A DNA stretch of 6,177 nt from contig PKZR01000086.1 in NCBI GenBank assembly GCA_003133815.1, positions 1 through 6,177 of the forward strand, written 5' to 3'. This stretch comes from Limisphaerales bacterium. Its GTDB lineage: Bacteria > Verrucomicrobiota > Verrucomicrobiia > Limisphaerales > UBA11358. Of the stretch, positions 1 to 5,633 are shown piece after piece. The notes under the pieces were generated by a model that was given only the letters and a program-made list of their open reading frames with translations, searched no databases and was not told the DNA's origin. Position numbers and translations under genes: made by a program. How positions within the stretch are numbered: the first letter of the stretch is position 1; each line of letters opens with the position of its first letter.

Positions 1-209
1 TGAAAGACCCCGTCTATAAACTCATCGAACTTACGGGCACCTCCGCTAATTCCATCGAGGACGCCGTGGACAAGGCCATCAAGCGTGCGCACAAAACCAT
101 CAAGAACCTGTATTGGTTTCAGGTGATCGAAACGCGCGGAAACATCGAAAAAGGAAAAGTGCATCACTGGCAGGTGACCATCAAGGTTGGCTTCGCCGTG
201 AAAGATTAA
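1..209 (+). CDS. dodecin family flavin-binding protein (start codon cut by window edge)
   Basis: Dodecins are small proteins that form a hollow dodecamer in the cytoplasm and bind flavins (FMN, FAD, riboflavin or lumichrome), acting as flavin buffers. The reading frame begins at base 3 (KDPVYKLIELTGTS) and ends with TAA at 207-209. The window opens with 'TG', so the missing base is probably the A of an ATG, giving a protein of about 69 residues, the usual dodecin length. Family hallmarks visible in order are VYKLIELTGTS, SIEDAVDKAIKRA (the single helix), the NLYWFQVIETRG strand with the Trp that stacks on the flavin, and the final HHWQVTIKVGF strand. The ferritin-like gene starts 21 bases downstream on the same strand, suggesting cotranscription. 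The upstream promoter and ribosome binding site are outside the window. The family call is firm; the exact start is inferred. Confidence 0.93.
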   Translation, partial: KDPVYKLIELTGTSANSIEDAVDKAIKRAHKTIKNLYWFQVIETRGNIEKGKVHHWQVTIKVGFAVKD

Positions 210-230
210 ATACACAAATTTAAGAACATT

Positions 231-728
231 ATGGCCAAAGATAACACGACCGCAGGATTGAACATCACCCGCGAACAGATGATCCAGTTGTTGAACGAGG
301 ATCTGGCCGGAGAATATCAGGCCATCATCGCCTACACGGTGTATAGCCAGACGCTGAAAGGCGCCGCTTACACAGACGTTGCGCGAGAACTGGAACTGCA
401 CGCCGCAGAGGAATTGCAGCACGCCATCAAGATTGCCAAGCAGATTGATTATCTTGGCGGCATGCCGGGCGTGACACCCAAGCCGGTCAAGGCTACAAGC
501 GACCCGGTCGAAATGCTGCGCGCGGATTTGGAGAACGAACGGACAACGGTGGGACGTTATCGCGAGCGCATCCGTCAGGCCGAGGCGATGGGCGAATATG
601 GATTAAGCGAGACCCTTCGCGCGATCATCGTGCAGGAACAGGATCATGAAATTGATTTGAGCGCCGCACTCGGCATCAATGTGCCGCTGGCGATACCGCC
701 GGACGGCACAACGGTCGAAACCAAATAA
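231..728 (+). CDS. ferritin-like (bacterioferritin-type) diiron protein
   Basis: This 165-residue protein has the four-helix ferritin-like fold and most likely oxidises and/or stores iron in the cytoplasm. The full set of diiron ligands can be placed: Glu28 in the DLAGEYQAI helix, Glu61 with His64 (ELQH), Glu103 in the LENER helix, and Glu136 with His139 (EQDH). This is two ExxH pairs plus two bridging glutamates, so a ferroxidase centre should be intact. The length fits compact bacterioferritin-like proteins. A short Pro-rich linker (about 79-92) joins helices 2 and 3, and the last 15 residues form a non-helical tail. No strong Shine-Dalgarno sequence precedes the ATG. It lies between dodecin and a small basic protein, consistent with a stress or storage operon. 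Whether it forms a 24-mer, a 12-mer or a smaller assembly cannot be judged, and haem binding is not evident. Confidence 0.9.
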   Translation: MAKDNTTAGLNITREQMIQLLNEDLAGEYQAIIAYTVYSQTLKGAAYTDVARELELHAAEELQHAIKIAKQIDYLGGMPGVTPKPVKATSDPVEMLRADLENERTTVGRYRERIRQAEAMGEYGLSETLRAIIVQEQDHEIDLSAALGINVPLAIPPDGTTVETK

Positions 729-737
729 AGGACTGTC

Positions 738-917
738 ATGCCCCAAGGCGATAAATCCAGTTACACCGACAAACAAAAGCGTCAGGCGGCGCACATCGAG
801 GACGGCTATGAGAAAAAAGGTGTCGGCGTGAAAGCCGCCGAAGCACGCGCCTGGGCCACGGTCAACAAACTTTCCGGCGGCGGCAAAAAGAGCGGCTCCG
901 GGAGAAACACGAATTAA
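738..917 (+). CDS. small basic conserved protein, 59 residues (often labelled 'plasmid stabilization protein')
   Basis: The short frame MPQGDKSSYTDKQKRQAAHI continues through EDGYEKKGVGVKAAEARAWATVNK and ends in a Gly/Lys/Ser-rich tail (GGGKKSGSGR). I recognise this pattern (GDKS.YTDKQKR, HIE.GYE..GV, RAWATVNK, GGGKKSGSG) from a widespread family of tiny proteins that databases often call 'plasmid stabilization protein'. That label has little experimental basis as far as I know. The start is well supported: AAAGGA at 727-732 overlaps the ferritin stop codon and lies five bases before the ATG, which also implies translational coupling. The protein is predicted to be soluble, mainly helical and very basic at its C terminus, so nucleic-acid binding is possible but only inferred. 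There is no signal peptide or membrane segment. The gene lies 9 bases after the ferritin-like gene and 12 before the dehydratase gene. Confidence 0.82.
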   Translation: MPQGDKSSYTDKQKRQAAHIEDGYEKKGVGVKAAEARAWATVNKLSGGGKKSGSGRNTN

Positions 918-929
918 TTTATAATTATT

Positions 930-1226
930 ATGCCAGCCTTGAACATCCAGCAGATCAATCTTCAACTGAAAACCGTTCCGGACTGGTCGCAACACGCGCA
1001 AACCATTGGCCGCACATTCAAGTTTGAGGGATTCATGTCTGGCATAGATTTTGTGCGCCGCGTCGCCAAACAAACCTTGAAAATCAATCATCAACCGGAC
1101 ATTGACATCCGCTATGACAAGGTGACGCTGACACTCACCACGCATGACGAAGGAGGAATCACCGATAAAGATTTTTCCCTTGCGCAGAAGTGTGACGAAA
1201 TCTTCTCGAGATTTATTACGCCTTGA
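930..1226 (+). CDS. pterin-4a-carbinolamine dehydratase-like protein
   Basis: Proteins of this family dehydrate 4a-hydroxytetrahydropterin to quinonoid dihydropterin, recycling the cofactor of aromatic amino acid hydroxylases; some bacterial members are linked to molybdopterin. The 98-residue length is typical. The family core is clear: helix FEGFMSGIDFVRRVAK, then NHQPDIDIRYDKVTLTLTTHDEGGITDKDFSLA. Conserved positions present are His54, Pro56, Tyr62, His72 and Asp81. The usual second His of the HHP motif is Gln55, and the acidic or basic residue normally four before the first His is Leu50. Activity may therefore be altered, although such variants occur in homologues. No phenylalanine hydroxylase gene is nearby. 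The gene follows the small basic protein by 12 A/T-rich bases without a clear Shine-Dalgarno sequence. The family call is firm; enzymatic function is less certain. Confidence 0.88.
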   Translation: MPALNIQQINLQLKTVPDWSQHAQTIGRTFKFEGFMSGIDFVRRVAKQTLKINHQPDIDIRYDKVTLTLTTHDEGGITDKDFSLAQKCDEIFSRFITP

Positions 1227-1246
1227 TCAAGGCACATGCGCCTTTT
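1221..1246 (+). terminator. possible weak terminator after the dodecin-ferritin-dehydratase cluster
   Basis: The dehydratase stop codon lies inside a perfect 12-base palindrome (CCTTGATCAAGG, 1221-1232). A second overlapping hairpin, AAGGC (1229-1233) with GCCTT (1240-1244) around a six-base loop, runs into TTTT (1243-1246). The stem is only five pairs and the U tract is short, so termination would be inefficient. It does fall where an operon end is expected, about 100 bases before the next gene. Confidence 0.35.
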
Positions 1247-1273
1247 GAATCGATAACTGAAAATGGAAGGGTG

Positions 1274-1286
1274 GGGGTTATACCCC
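1274..1286. promoter_or_regulatory. GGGGT-TAT-ACCCC hairpin/palindrome upstream of lipoprotein gene
   Basis: A perfect inverted repeat, GGGGT (1274-1278) and ACCCC (1282-1286) around TAT, lies 40 bases before the lipoprotein ATG, in a G-rich patch beginning GGAAGGGTG. It could be an operator half-site pair or a structure in the 5' leader. A weak -10-like TATCTT follows at 1311-1316. No regulator can be named. Confidence 0.3.
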
Positions 1287-1326
1287 ATGGCTGGGAGTCG
1301 CGTCGTGTCGTATCTTAAATGAACTT

Positions 1327-1581
1327 ATGAAACATATGAAATCAACAATCGCAGTGTTGGCAATCGCATCTCTGGCCGGCTTCGCGCTGGTCGGCTGCAA
1401 TCAAAATGCCCCCGTCAATTCAACGGACGCTCAATCCACCAATTCAAGCGCGTCCGATGCGTCCGGTATCAGCACCAATATGCCTGCAACCAACTCGTTG
1501 CCGGACATTAACACTAATACGCCCGCCACAAATAGTTTGCCCATCACGCAGACGAATGTGGTGGCAATCAACAATAAGTGA
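1327..1581 (+). CDS. small Asn/Thr/Ser-rich lipoprotein with 13-residue repeats
   Basis: This 84-residue protein has a lipoprotein signal peptide: Lys2 and Lys5, a hydrophobic stretch from about 7 to 22, and the lipobox Leu21-Val22-Gly23-Cys24. Signal peptidase II should cleave before Cys24, leaving a 60-residue lipid-anchored mature chain. Gly25-type retention signals are absent (residue +2 is Asn), so outer-membrane sorting is plausible. The mature chain is low-complexity (Asn, Thr, Ser, Ala, Pro) and probably disordered. It holds two near-identical 13-residue units, residues 48-60 and 61-73, both with TNxPATNSLP, and a degenerate third piece from 74 on (TQTNVVAINNK). A second in-frame ATG at codon 4 is an equally good start; neither has an obvious ribosome binding site. 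It is probably monocistronic. I know of no function; a spacer or surface peptide is only a guess. Confidence 0.75.
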   Translation: MKHMKSTIAVLAIASLAGFALVGCNQNAPVNSTDAQSTNSSASDASGISTNMPATNSLPDINTNTPATNSLPITQTNVVAINNK

Positions 1582-1609
1582 TTGGTGGTTCCGGCAAGTT
1601 CAATAAACC

Positions 1610-1624
1610 CGGCAAGTCCTGCCG
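1610..1624. repeat. CGGCA/TGCCG hairpin downstream of the lipoprotein gene
   Basis: A perfect five-pair stem, CGGCA (1610-1614) and TGCCG (1620-1624) with loop AGTCC, lies 29 bases after the lipoprotein stop. CCGGCAAGT also occurs just upstream at 1591-1599, so the left arm is a direct repeat. There is no U tract, so if it ends transcription it does so inefficiently. The rest of 1625-1861 shows no credible gene, only A/T-rich leader-like sequence before the next ATG. Confidence 0.3.
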
Positions 1625-1861
1625 AAATTGAATTCGCATCTGTCTGCAATATTTCCATCGGCTAAATTCCAGATGGAACTGCAGTCCTTTTCCACCGTCA
1701 TTTGGAATCTTTTGTAGGACAGAAATTTCGCTTGAGATGAGGAATTTAAGAGTCCAAATTGCGGGCTAAACCAGCCGTTGAGCGACCGTGGTACTGCTTT
1801 GGGTCTTCATGCGGCACACATTGGAAAAGTGAAACTCATGGCCGGCCGAAGAGTCTGAACT

Positions 1862-2527
1862 ATGGCTGAATTTAAATTCTCCTGCCCGCAATGCAGGCAA
1901 AAGATTCAATGCGATGCAACTTACATCGGCTCGCGGATCAATTGTCCCGCCTGTCACCAGTCCATCGTCGTTCCACCCGTTCCGCCATCAGTCGTTCCGC
2001 TCAGTGAACGTGTGATCCAGATCAAGGTTTCCACGCTGCAGAGTGCGGCGACCATTGGCCTGTGCTCGTTGCTCATCTTGGGATTGCTGGCTTTTGCGGT
2101 CGCCAAATTGACCAAGGTCACGGTTCTGAAAGGCGATCAACACCTCAGCACACCTCTAGCCTATCAACCGCCGGTTGACATCACAGTTGTTGCCAAGACT
2201 GATTCCACCAACCTTCGTCTCGCCTATGCCGCAGACCAGATCATCTTCAATTGGGAGGCTGACAAGTCGCAGTTGCGCGTGGATGGCGGCCCGGCGAACG
2301 GCCTGCACAAACCCGGTGCCGGACGCATTCCCGTCGGGAAATATGTGACCGTCAGATGGGTGGTCACCAAAACGAATCAGACCATTTATGTTGATGGCCG
2401 GCTTCGTTTTGAGCACGACGGCGATTATTCCCAGATCAACAGACCCGTTGCCGTTTTCCCCGCCAATGGATCCACGGTCACTGTTAAATCACTCACCGTG
2501 AAGCACATAACGGATTCCACCCGTTGA
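1862..2527 (+). CDS. zinc-ribbon, single-pass membrane protein with C-terminal beta-rich domain, function unknown
   Basis: The 221-residue protein has three parts. Residues 4-37 form a zinc ribbon of the MJ0042/FmdB-like kind: Cys8-x2-Cys11 and Cys28-x2-Cys31, with an extra Cys17. After a Pro-rich linker (38-46), residues 62-81 form a single membrane helix (AATIGLCSLLILGLLAFAVA). Residues about 97-218 are beta-rich and resemble a concanavalin A/LamG-like domain: a WEADKSQLRV strand, VGKYVTVRWVVTKTNQTIYV, then DGRLRFEHDGD. This gives a cytoplasmic metal-binding head and an outer domain, a layout common in Verrucomicrobia and Planctomycetes. An in-frame upstream ATG at 1838 meets TGA at 1856-1858, so 1862 is the only ATG start here; GAAGAG at 1848-1853 is a weak ribosome site. 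No biochemical role is known to me. Sensing or scaffolding is inference. Confidence 0.78.
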   Translation: MAEFKFSCPQCRQKIQCDATYIGSRINCPACHQSIVVPPVPPSVVPLSERVIQIKVSTLQSAATIGLCSLLILGLLAFAVAKLTKVTVLKGDQHLSTPLAYQPPVDITVVAKTDSTNLRLAYAADQIIFNWEADKSQLRVDGGPANGLHKPGAGRIPVGKYVTVRWVVTKTNQTIYVDGRLRFEHDGDYSQINRPVAVFPANGSTVTVKSLTVKHITDSTR

Positions 2528-2599
2528 ATGGCTGACCGGTTGTGTTTCGTGAAATTGATTCCGGTCCGCCGCCGCCAATTCTTTTTGCGGGAAGCATTA

Positions 2600-2626
2600 T
2601 TGATGTTATTTTTCTACATTTACAAT
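2600..2626 (+). promoter_or_regulatory. candidate promoter for the metalloprotease-like gene
   Basis: TTGATG (2600-2605) and TACAAT (2621-2626) resemble sigma-70 -35 and -10 boxes, separated by a short 15-base spacer. They lie in the most A/T-rich part of the 205-base gap before the next gene, and would give a leader of about 100 bases. The -10 is good (5 of 6 bases) but the spacing is not, so this is a suggestion only. The rest of the gap shows only a GACCGG/CCGGTC pair at 2534-2539 and 2561-2566. Confidence 0.22.
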
Positions 2627-2732
2627 CCGACACCGATTTCGGATGCTGTTTGCACGTCACAGGTGAAAAGTTGAATCAATCAGAACGGGCTGAGTGACCA
2701 TGACGTTTATTCAGCCCAGCGCATAATCCAGA

Positions 2733-3896
2733 ATGAAAACACCATTGCTAAAGCTCCTGTCCTGCTTTGCCGCGTTTGGCATCGCCTCATCCGCCTACAG
2801 CCTCACCATCGTGCCCACGTTCGACAGCTCGATCACGAGCGACCCCAATGCAGCACAGATGGAAGTCTCCATCAATACCGCCATTCAAGTCATGGAATCC
2901 AATGTCATTGACAACGTCACGGTCAACATCACGTTTGTGAACGACGGGTCGGTTGGCCTTGGTCAAAGCCAGACCTATGGATCCGACTTTAACTATTCGG
3001 ATTACATCGCAGCGCTGAAAACTGCCGCGACGAGCGCCAATGACCGGCTTGCCCTGAGCAAGCTGCCAAGCGGGCCAAACGATCCTGTAATCGGTTACAA
3101 TCAAATCCACCTCACCACGGCACAGGCAAGGGTTTTGGCTTTGGATAGCTCATATACGGGAACAGATTCAACCATCAGCTTCAACATGTCGCTGATGAAC
3201 CTCACCCGTCCTCCAGGCGATCCATATAAATATGACCTGATTTCGACGGCTGAACATGAGATGGACGAAGTATTGGGAATTTCAAGCGATTTGCCTACAA
3301 CCAGCGAGGTTTGGCCGGTGGATTTATTCCGTTATACAACCAACCGCGTCCGCACTTTTACGACCAGCGGCGACAACGCCTATTTTTCAATTGATGGCAC
3401 TAATCTGATTGCACGATACAATATGGATCCCAGTGGCGATTATGGCGACTGGTGGAGCATCACCGGCGTCTGGGCTCCGCCCGGTGTCACGCCACACGCC
3501 CAGGTGCAGGATGCTTTTGCCTCGCCAGGAGACTATCAAGATTTGGGCGTCAGCGAACTAACTGCCCTCGATGTCGTCGGTTGGACGCTGAGCAGCACAA
3601 CTCCAACGCTTACGATCGTCCATAGTGGAGCCAACCAGTTCACCTTTTCTTGGCCGACCACCTCCAGCGGATTTGTGCTTCAGGAACGCACCAATCTTGT
3701 CTCAGGTTCCTGGGTATTTTCAAGCACAGGCTCCACCAACCCGGCGGTTATCGTCAGCACCGCCGGCCAGAAATTCTACCGCCTCTACAAGCCCGGAACA
3801 TCTTCGCAGTCACCGGCGCACAACGACTCAGTTCTTTCGGCTGCACATGGTCCTTATGTAGTTACAACCCGCGTCCTGCATCCGGCCATTCCCTGA
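2733..3896 (+). CDS. secreted metalloprotease-like protein (NF038122-type) with HExxE motif
   Basis: This 387-residue exported protein begins with a signal peptide (Lys2, Lys7, hydrophobic 8-19, likely cut after Ala21-Tyr22-Ser23). Residues about 24-284 match the family of secreted proteins called NF038122 metalloproteases: TAEHEMDEVLG (172-182), DLFRY (197-201), YFSIDG with DYGDWW (217-241), QDAFASPG (258-265) and ALDVVGW (278-284). The presumed metal motif is His175-Glu176-x-x-Glu179, so the second zinc His of HExxH is Glu; related proteins with HExSEV exist, so this may be a family form rather than decay. Residues 290-353 form the Verrucomicrobia-type C-terminal beta domain ending QKFYRLYKP. 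A further 34 residues follow, which is unusual. No clear ribosome site precedes the ATG. An intrinsic terminator begins 31 bases after the stop, so the gene appears to be its own unit. Proteolytic activity is unproven. Confidence 0.78.
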   Translation: MKTPLLKLLSCFAAFGIASSAYSLTIVPTFDSSITSDPNAAQMEVSINTAIQVMESNVIDNVTVNITFVNDGSVGLGQSQTYGSDFNYSDYIAALKTAATSANDRLALSKLPSGPNDPVIGYNQIHLTTAQARVLALDSSYTGTDSTISFNMSLMNLTRPPGDPYKYDLISTAEHEMDEVLGISSDLPTTSEVWPVDLFRYTTNRVRTFTTSGDNAYFSIDGTNLIARYNMDPSGDYGDWWSITGVWAPPGVTPHAQVQDAFASPGDYQDLGVSELTALDVVGWTLSSTTPTLTIVHSGANQFTFSWPTTSSGFVLQERTNLVSGSWVFSSTGSTNPAVIVSTAGQKFYRLYKPGTSSQSPAHNDSVLSAAHGPYVVTTRVLHPAIP

Positions 3897-3926
3897 CCGG
3901 ATTGTAAATTCAACTTCTTCAGAACG

Positions 3927-3959
3927 GCCGCATCGGGAAACCGGTGCGGCATGCTTTTT
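3927..3959 (+). terminator. strong intrinsic terminator with GAAA tetraloop
   Basis: GCCGCATCGG (3927-3936) pairs with CCGGTGCGGC (3941-3950) over ten pairs, one of them a T-G wobble, closed by a GAAA (GNRA) tetraloop. Five T residues follow at 3955-3959 after ATGC. It begins 31 bases after the metalloprotease-like stop codon. It also covers the ATG at 3951, the first in-frame ATG of the next gene, which argues that translation there begins downstream at 4002. Confidence 0.85.
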
Positions 3960-4001
3960 CCCAATGGAAAATTCCCTCGAACCTGCCATACTGTCCACCA
4001 A

Positions 4002-5084
4002 ATGAACAAGGACTCCTCGCATCTCTTTCAACCGCTCACCATCAAATCCATCACCCTGCGCAACCGCATCGGCGTCTCGCCCATGTGCGAATATTCGTCC
4101 GAAGACGGCGTGGCCACCGACTGGCATCTCGTGCATCTCGGCTCGCGCGCCGTCGGCGGCGCCGGGCTGGTCATCGCCGAAGCCACCGCAGTCGCGCCCG
4201 AAGGCCGGATTTCCCCCGGCGATGCCGGCATCTGGGCGGACAAACACATCGAACCCATTTCACGCATCAACCGTTTCATCAAGGCCCAGGGCGCGGTTCC
4301 CGCAATCCAGCTCGCTCACGCGGGGCGCAAGGCATCCGTTTCCAGGCCGTGGGAAGGCGACAGCCATCTCGCGGACGATGCCGGCGGCTGGCCAGTCATC
4401 GGCCCCAGCGCCGTCGCCTTCGGGAAAAATCTGCCTAAAATCCCCCGCGCTATGACCGCGGCGGACATCGCCCACGTGCAGGGCGAATTTGTGGCCGCCG
4501 CAAAACGCTCCCTCACGGCGGGCGTCGAATGGATGGAACTCCATTTTGCCCACGGCTATCTCGCGCACGAATTCCTTTCACCCCTCTCCAACAAGCGCAC
4601 CGACAATTACGGCGGCAGTTTCGACAACCGCATCCGCTTTGCCCTCGAGACCGCCCGCGCCGTCCGCGCCGTGTGGCCGGACAACCTGCCGCTCACCGTC
4701 AGGATTTCCTGCACCGACTGGGTCGAAGGCGGCTGGGACATCGCGCAAAGCATCGAACTCTCCCGCCGCTTGAAGGCGGAGGGCGTGGACCTGATGGATT
4801 GCAGCAGCGGCGGCAATGTTTCGGACATAAAAATCCCCACCGGCCCCGGCTACCAGGTCGGGTTCGCCGAACGCGTCCGGCGCGAGGCCGGCATCCCCAC
4901 GGCGGCTGTGGGCCAGATCACCGAGCCCACCCACGCTGATGAAATCATCCGCAACGGCCGTGCCGACGTGGTCTTGCTCGCGCGCGAATTTCTGCGCCAA
5001 CCCTACTGGCCGCGCATAGCCGCCCGGACATTGCGCCAAAAGGATTCCCTGCCCGCGCCAGTCCAATACGGACGCGCCTGGTAA
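4002..5084 (+). CDS. Old Yellow Enzyme family ene-reductase, YqjM/NamA class (NADH:flavin oxidoreductase)
   Basis: This FMN-dependent TIM-barrel enzyme reduces activated C=C bonds of enones and similar electrophiles using NAD(P)H, in the cytoplasm. With the 4002 start it is 360 residues, close to YqjM length. Motifs in order: LFQPLTIKSITLRNRIGVSPMCEYS (9-32) with Cys29 and Tyr31 matching YqjM Cys26 and Tyr28; QLAHAGRK (103-110); HFAHGYLAHEFLSPLSNKRT (181-200) with substrate-binding His181 and His184 and Tyr186; DNYGGSFDNR; phosphate-binding AVGQIT and ADVVLLAREFLRQPYW; and C-terminal QYGRAW with the Arg that reaches the partner subunit in YqjM. The usual Gly before the FMN phosphate Arg is Ala327. 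A longer frame from 3951 is unlikely because that ATG lies in the upstream terminator. The gene is clearly more GC-rich than its neighbours. Its physiological substrate is unknown. Confidence 0.93.
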   Translation: MNKDSSHLFQPLTIKSITLRNRIGVSPMCEYSSEDGVATDWHLVHLGSRAVGGAGLVIAEATAVAPEGRISPGDAGIWADKHIEPISRINRFIKAQGAVPAIQLAHAGRKASVSRPWEGDSHLADDAGGWPVIGPSAVAFGKNLPKIPRAMTAADIAHVQGEFVAAAKRSLTAGVEWMELHFAHGYLAHEFLSPLSNKRTDNYGGSFDNRIRFALETARAVRAVWPDNLPLTVRISCTDWVEGGWDIAQSIELSRRLKAEGVDLMDCSSGGNVSDIKIPTGPGYQVGFAERVRREAGIPTAAVGQITEPTHADEIIRNGRADVVLLAREFLRQPYWPRIAARTLRQKDSLPAPVQYGRAW

Positions 5085-5207
5085 ATAAATTCTCGTCCCC
5101 CACGCTCAAACAAAATAATCGCGCCAGCTTTTGGAGACGGCCACACAATTGAAAAATGGTCGGGAATAAACTTTGACAGAAATTGGCCCGTCCGCTTTGA
5201 TAAACCC
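5085..5207. other. gap after the ene-reductase gene, no intact gene
   Basis: These 123 bases hold no convincing terminator for the ene-reductase gene and no gene. The frame of the ene-reductase stays open after its TAA as far as 5279 and merges with the pseudogene frame at 5208, but no start codon or recognisable family is seen before 5208. The only signal noted is the promoter-like pair at 5173-5201. Confidence 0.4.
5173..5201 (+). promoter_or_regulatory. candidate sigma-70 promoter before the decayed gene
   Basis: A perfect TTGACA (5173-5178) is followed after exactly 17 bases by TTTGAT (5196-5201), matching four of six -10 positions. Transcription would begin at about 5208, where an ATG opens the same frame as the downstream pseudogene. 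This would be a leaderless or nearly leaderless start, possibly a remnant of the original control region. It is a pattern match only. Confidence 0.28.
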
Positions 5208-5633
5208 ATGCCAACTAAAGCCGCAGTAAAACCGACTGCGCGCAACCCCATGAATGAACAGCGGCATAATCAGCAAAGTTAGGCCTGAACTAGCACGAAA
5301 CCGAAGCGACCATATGATCAGTTTGAAGAACTTAAAATGCTGATCTCTTACCCATTCCTCCAAGATCTTGATGAAAAGCTGGGACTATCTAAGTTGTAGG
5401 GAGTATCGGAAGATGAAGTAGGCAACAGACTTGGCAAGGCAATCACTGTTGAGCCAGGGGATAAGCCCGGTGTTTTCATTATAACTTGCGACGTTATAAA
5501 CCATGATCTGGCCGTAAAAATTGTAAATGAGCTTTGCGTTTTTCCCACAGTGACACAGCTTTATACATCTGAAGGATGGAACAAAGATAATCAGCAGAAG
5601 TTGCATTATTCAATCATTCAACCCGCTAAATAA
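5208..5633 (+). pseudogene. decayed gene resembling Wzz/GumC-type polysaccharide chain-length regulator
   Basis: One frame, read through stops, gives convincing protein sequence. From 5289 it reads TKPKRPYDQFEELKMLISYP, FLQDLDEKLGLSKL, a TAG at 5397-5399, then GVSEDEVGNRLGKAITVEPG, DKPGVFIITC, NHDLAVKIVNELC, and finally EGWNKDNQQKLHYSIIQPAK before TAA at 5631-5633. This follows the Wzz N-terminal domain: a segment tried at the membrane exit, a 'Q.EEL..S..L' helix, 'L.L...WG', a beta strand with 'vfiIt', then 'dLAvkivNeL'. The TAG sits where that family often has Trp, so a TGG to TAG change is likely. TAG (5280) and TGA (5286) also break the frame from an ATG at 5208. The long coiled-coil middle and both membrane helices are missing, so deletions are probable. 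The DNA is more AT-rich than flanking genes. That it is a dead gene is fairly sure; the family is tentative. Confidence 0.6.

Noticed and set aside
603..1145. 180-codon minus-strand open frame
   Set aside because: It runs antisense to the ferritin-like, small basic and dehydratase genes, which all have clear family matches; its own translation shows no recognisable domain.
3828..4247. 139-codon minus-strand open frame
   Set aside because: It covers the terminator and the start of the ene-reductase gene in antisense. It is a shadow of GC-rich coding sequence.
4260..5066. Several open frames in other phases inside the ene-reductase gene
   Set aside because: High GC removes stop codons in all frames; the translations are Arg/Pro/Ala-rich without motifs, while the ene-reductase frame is complete.
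5106..5363. Minus-strand frame with a short hydrophobic run, considered as a small membrane protein
   Set aside because: It overlaps the promoter-like pair and the decayed Wzz-like frame, has no ribosome site and no recognised family; the plus-strand translation is far more protein-like.
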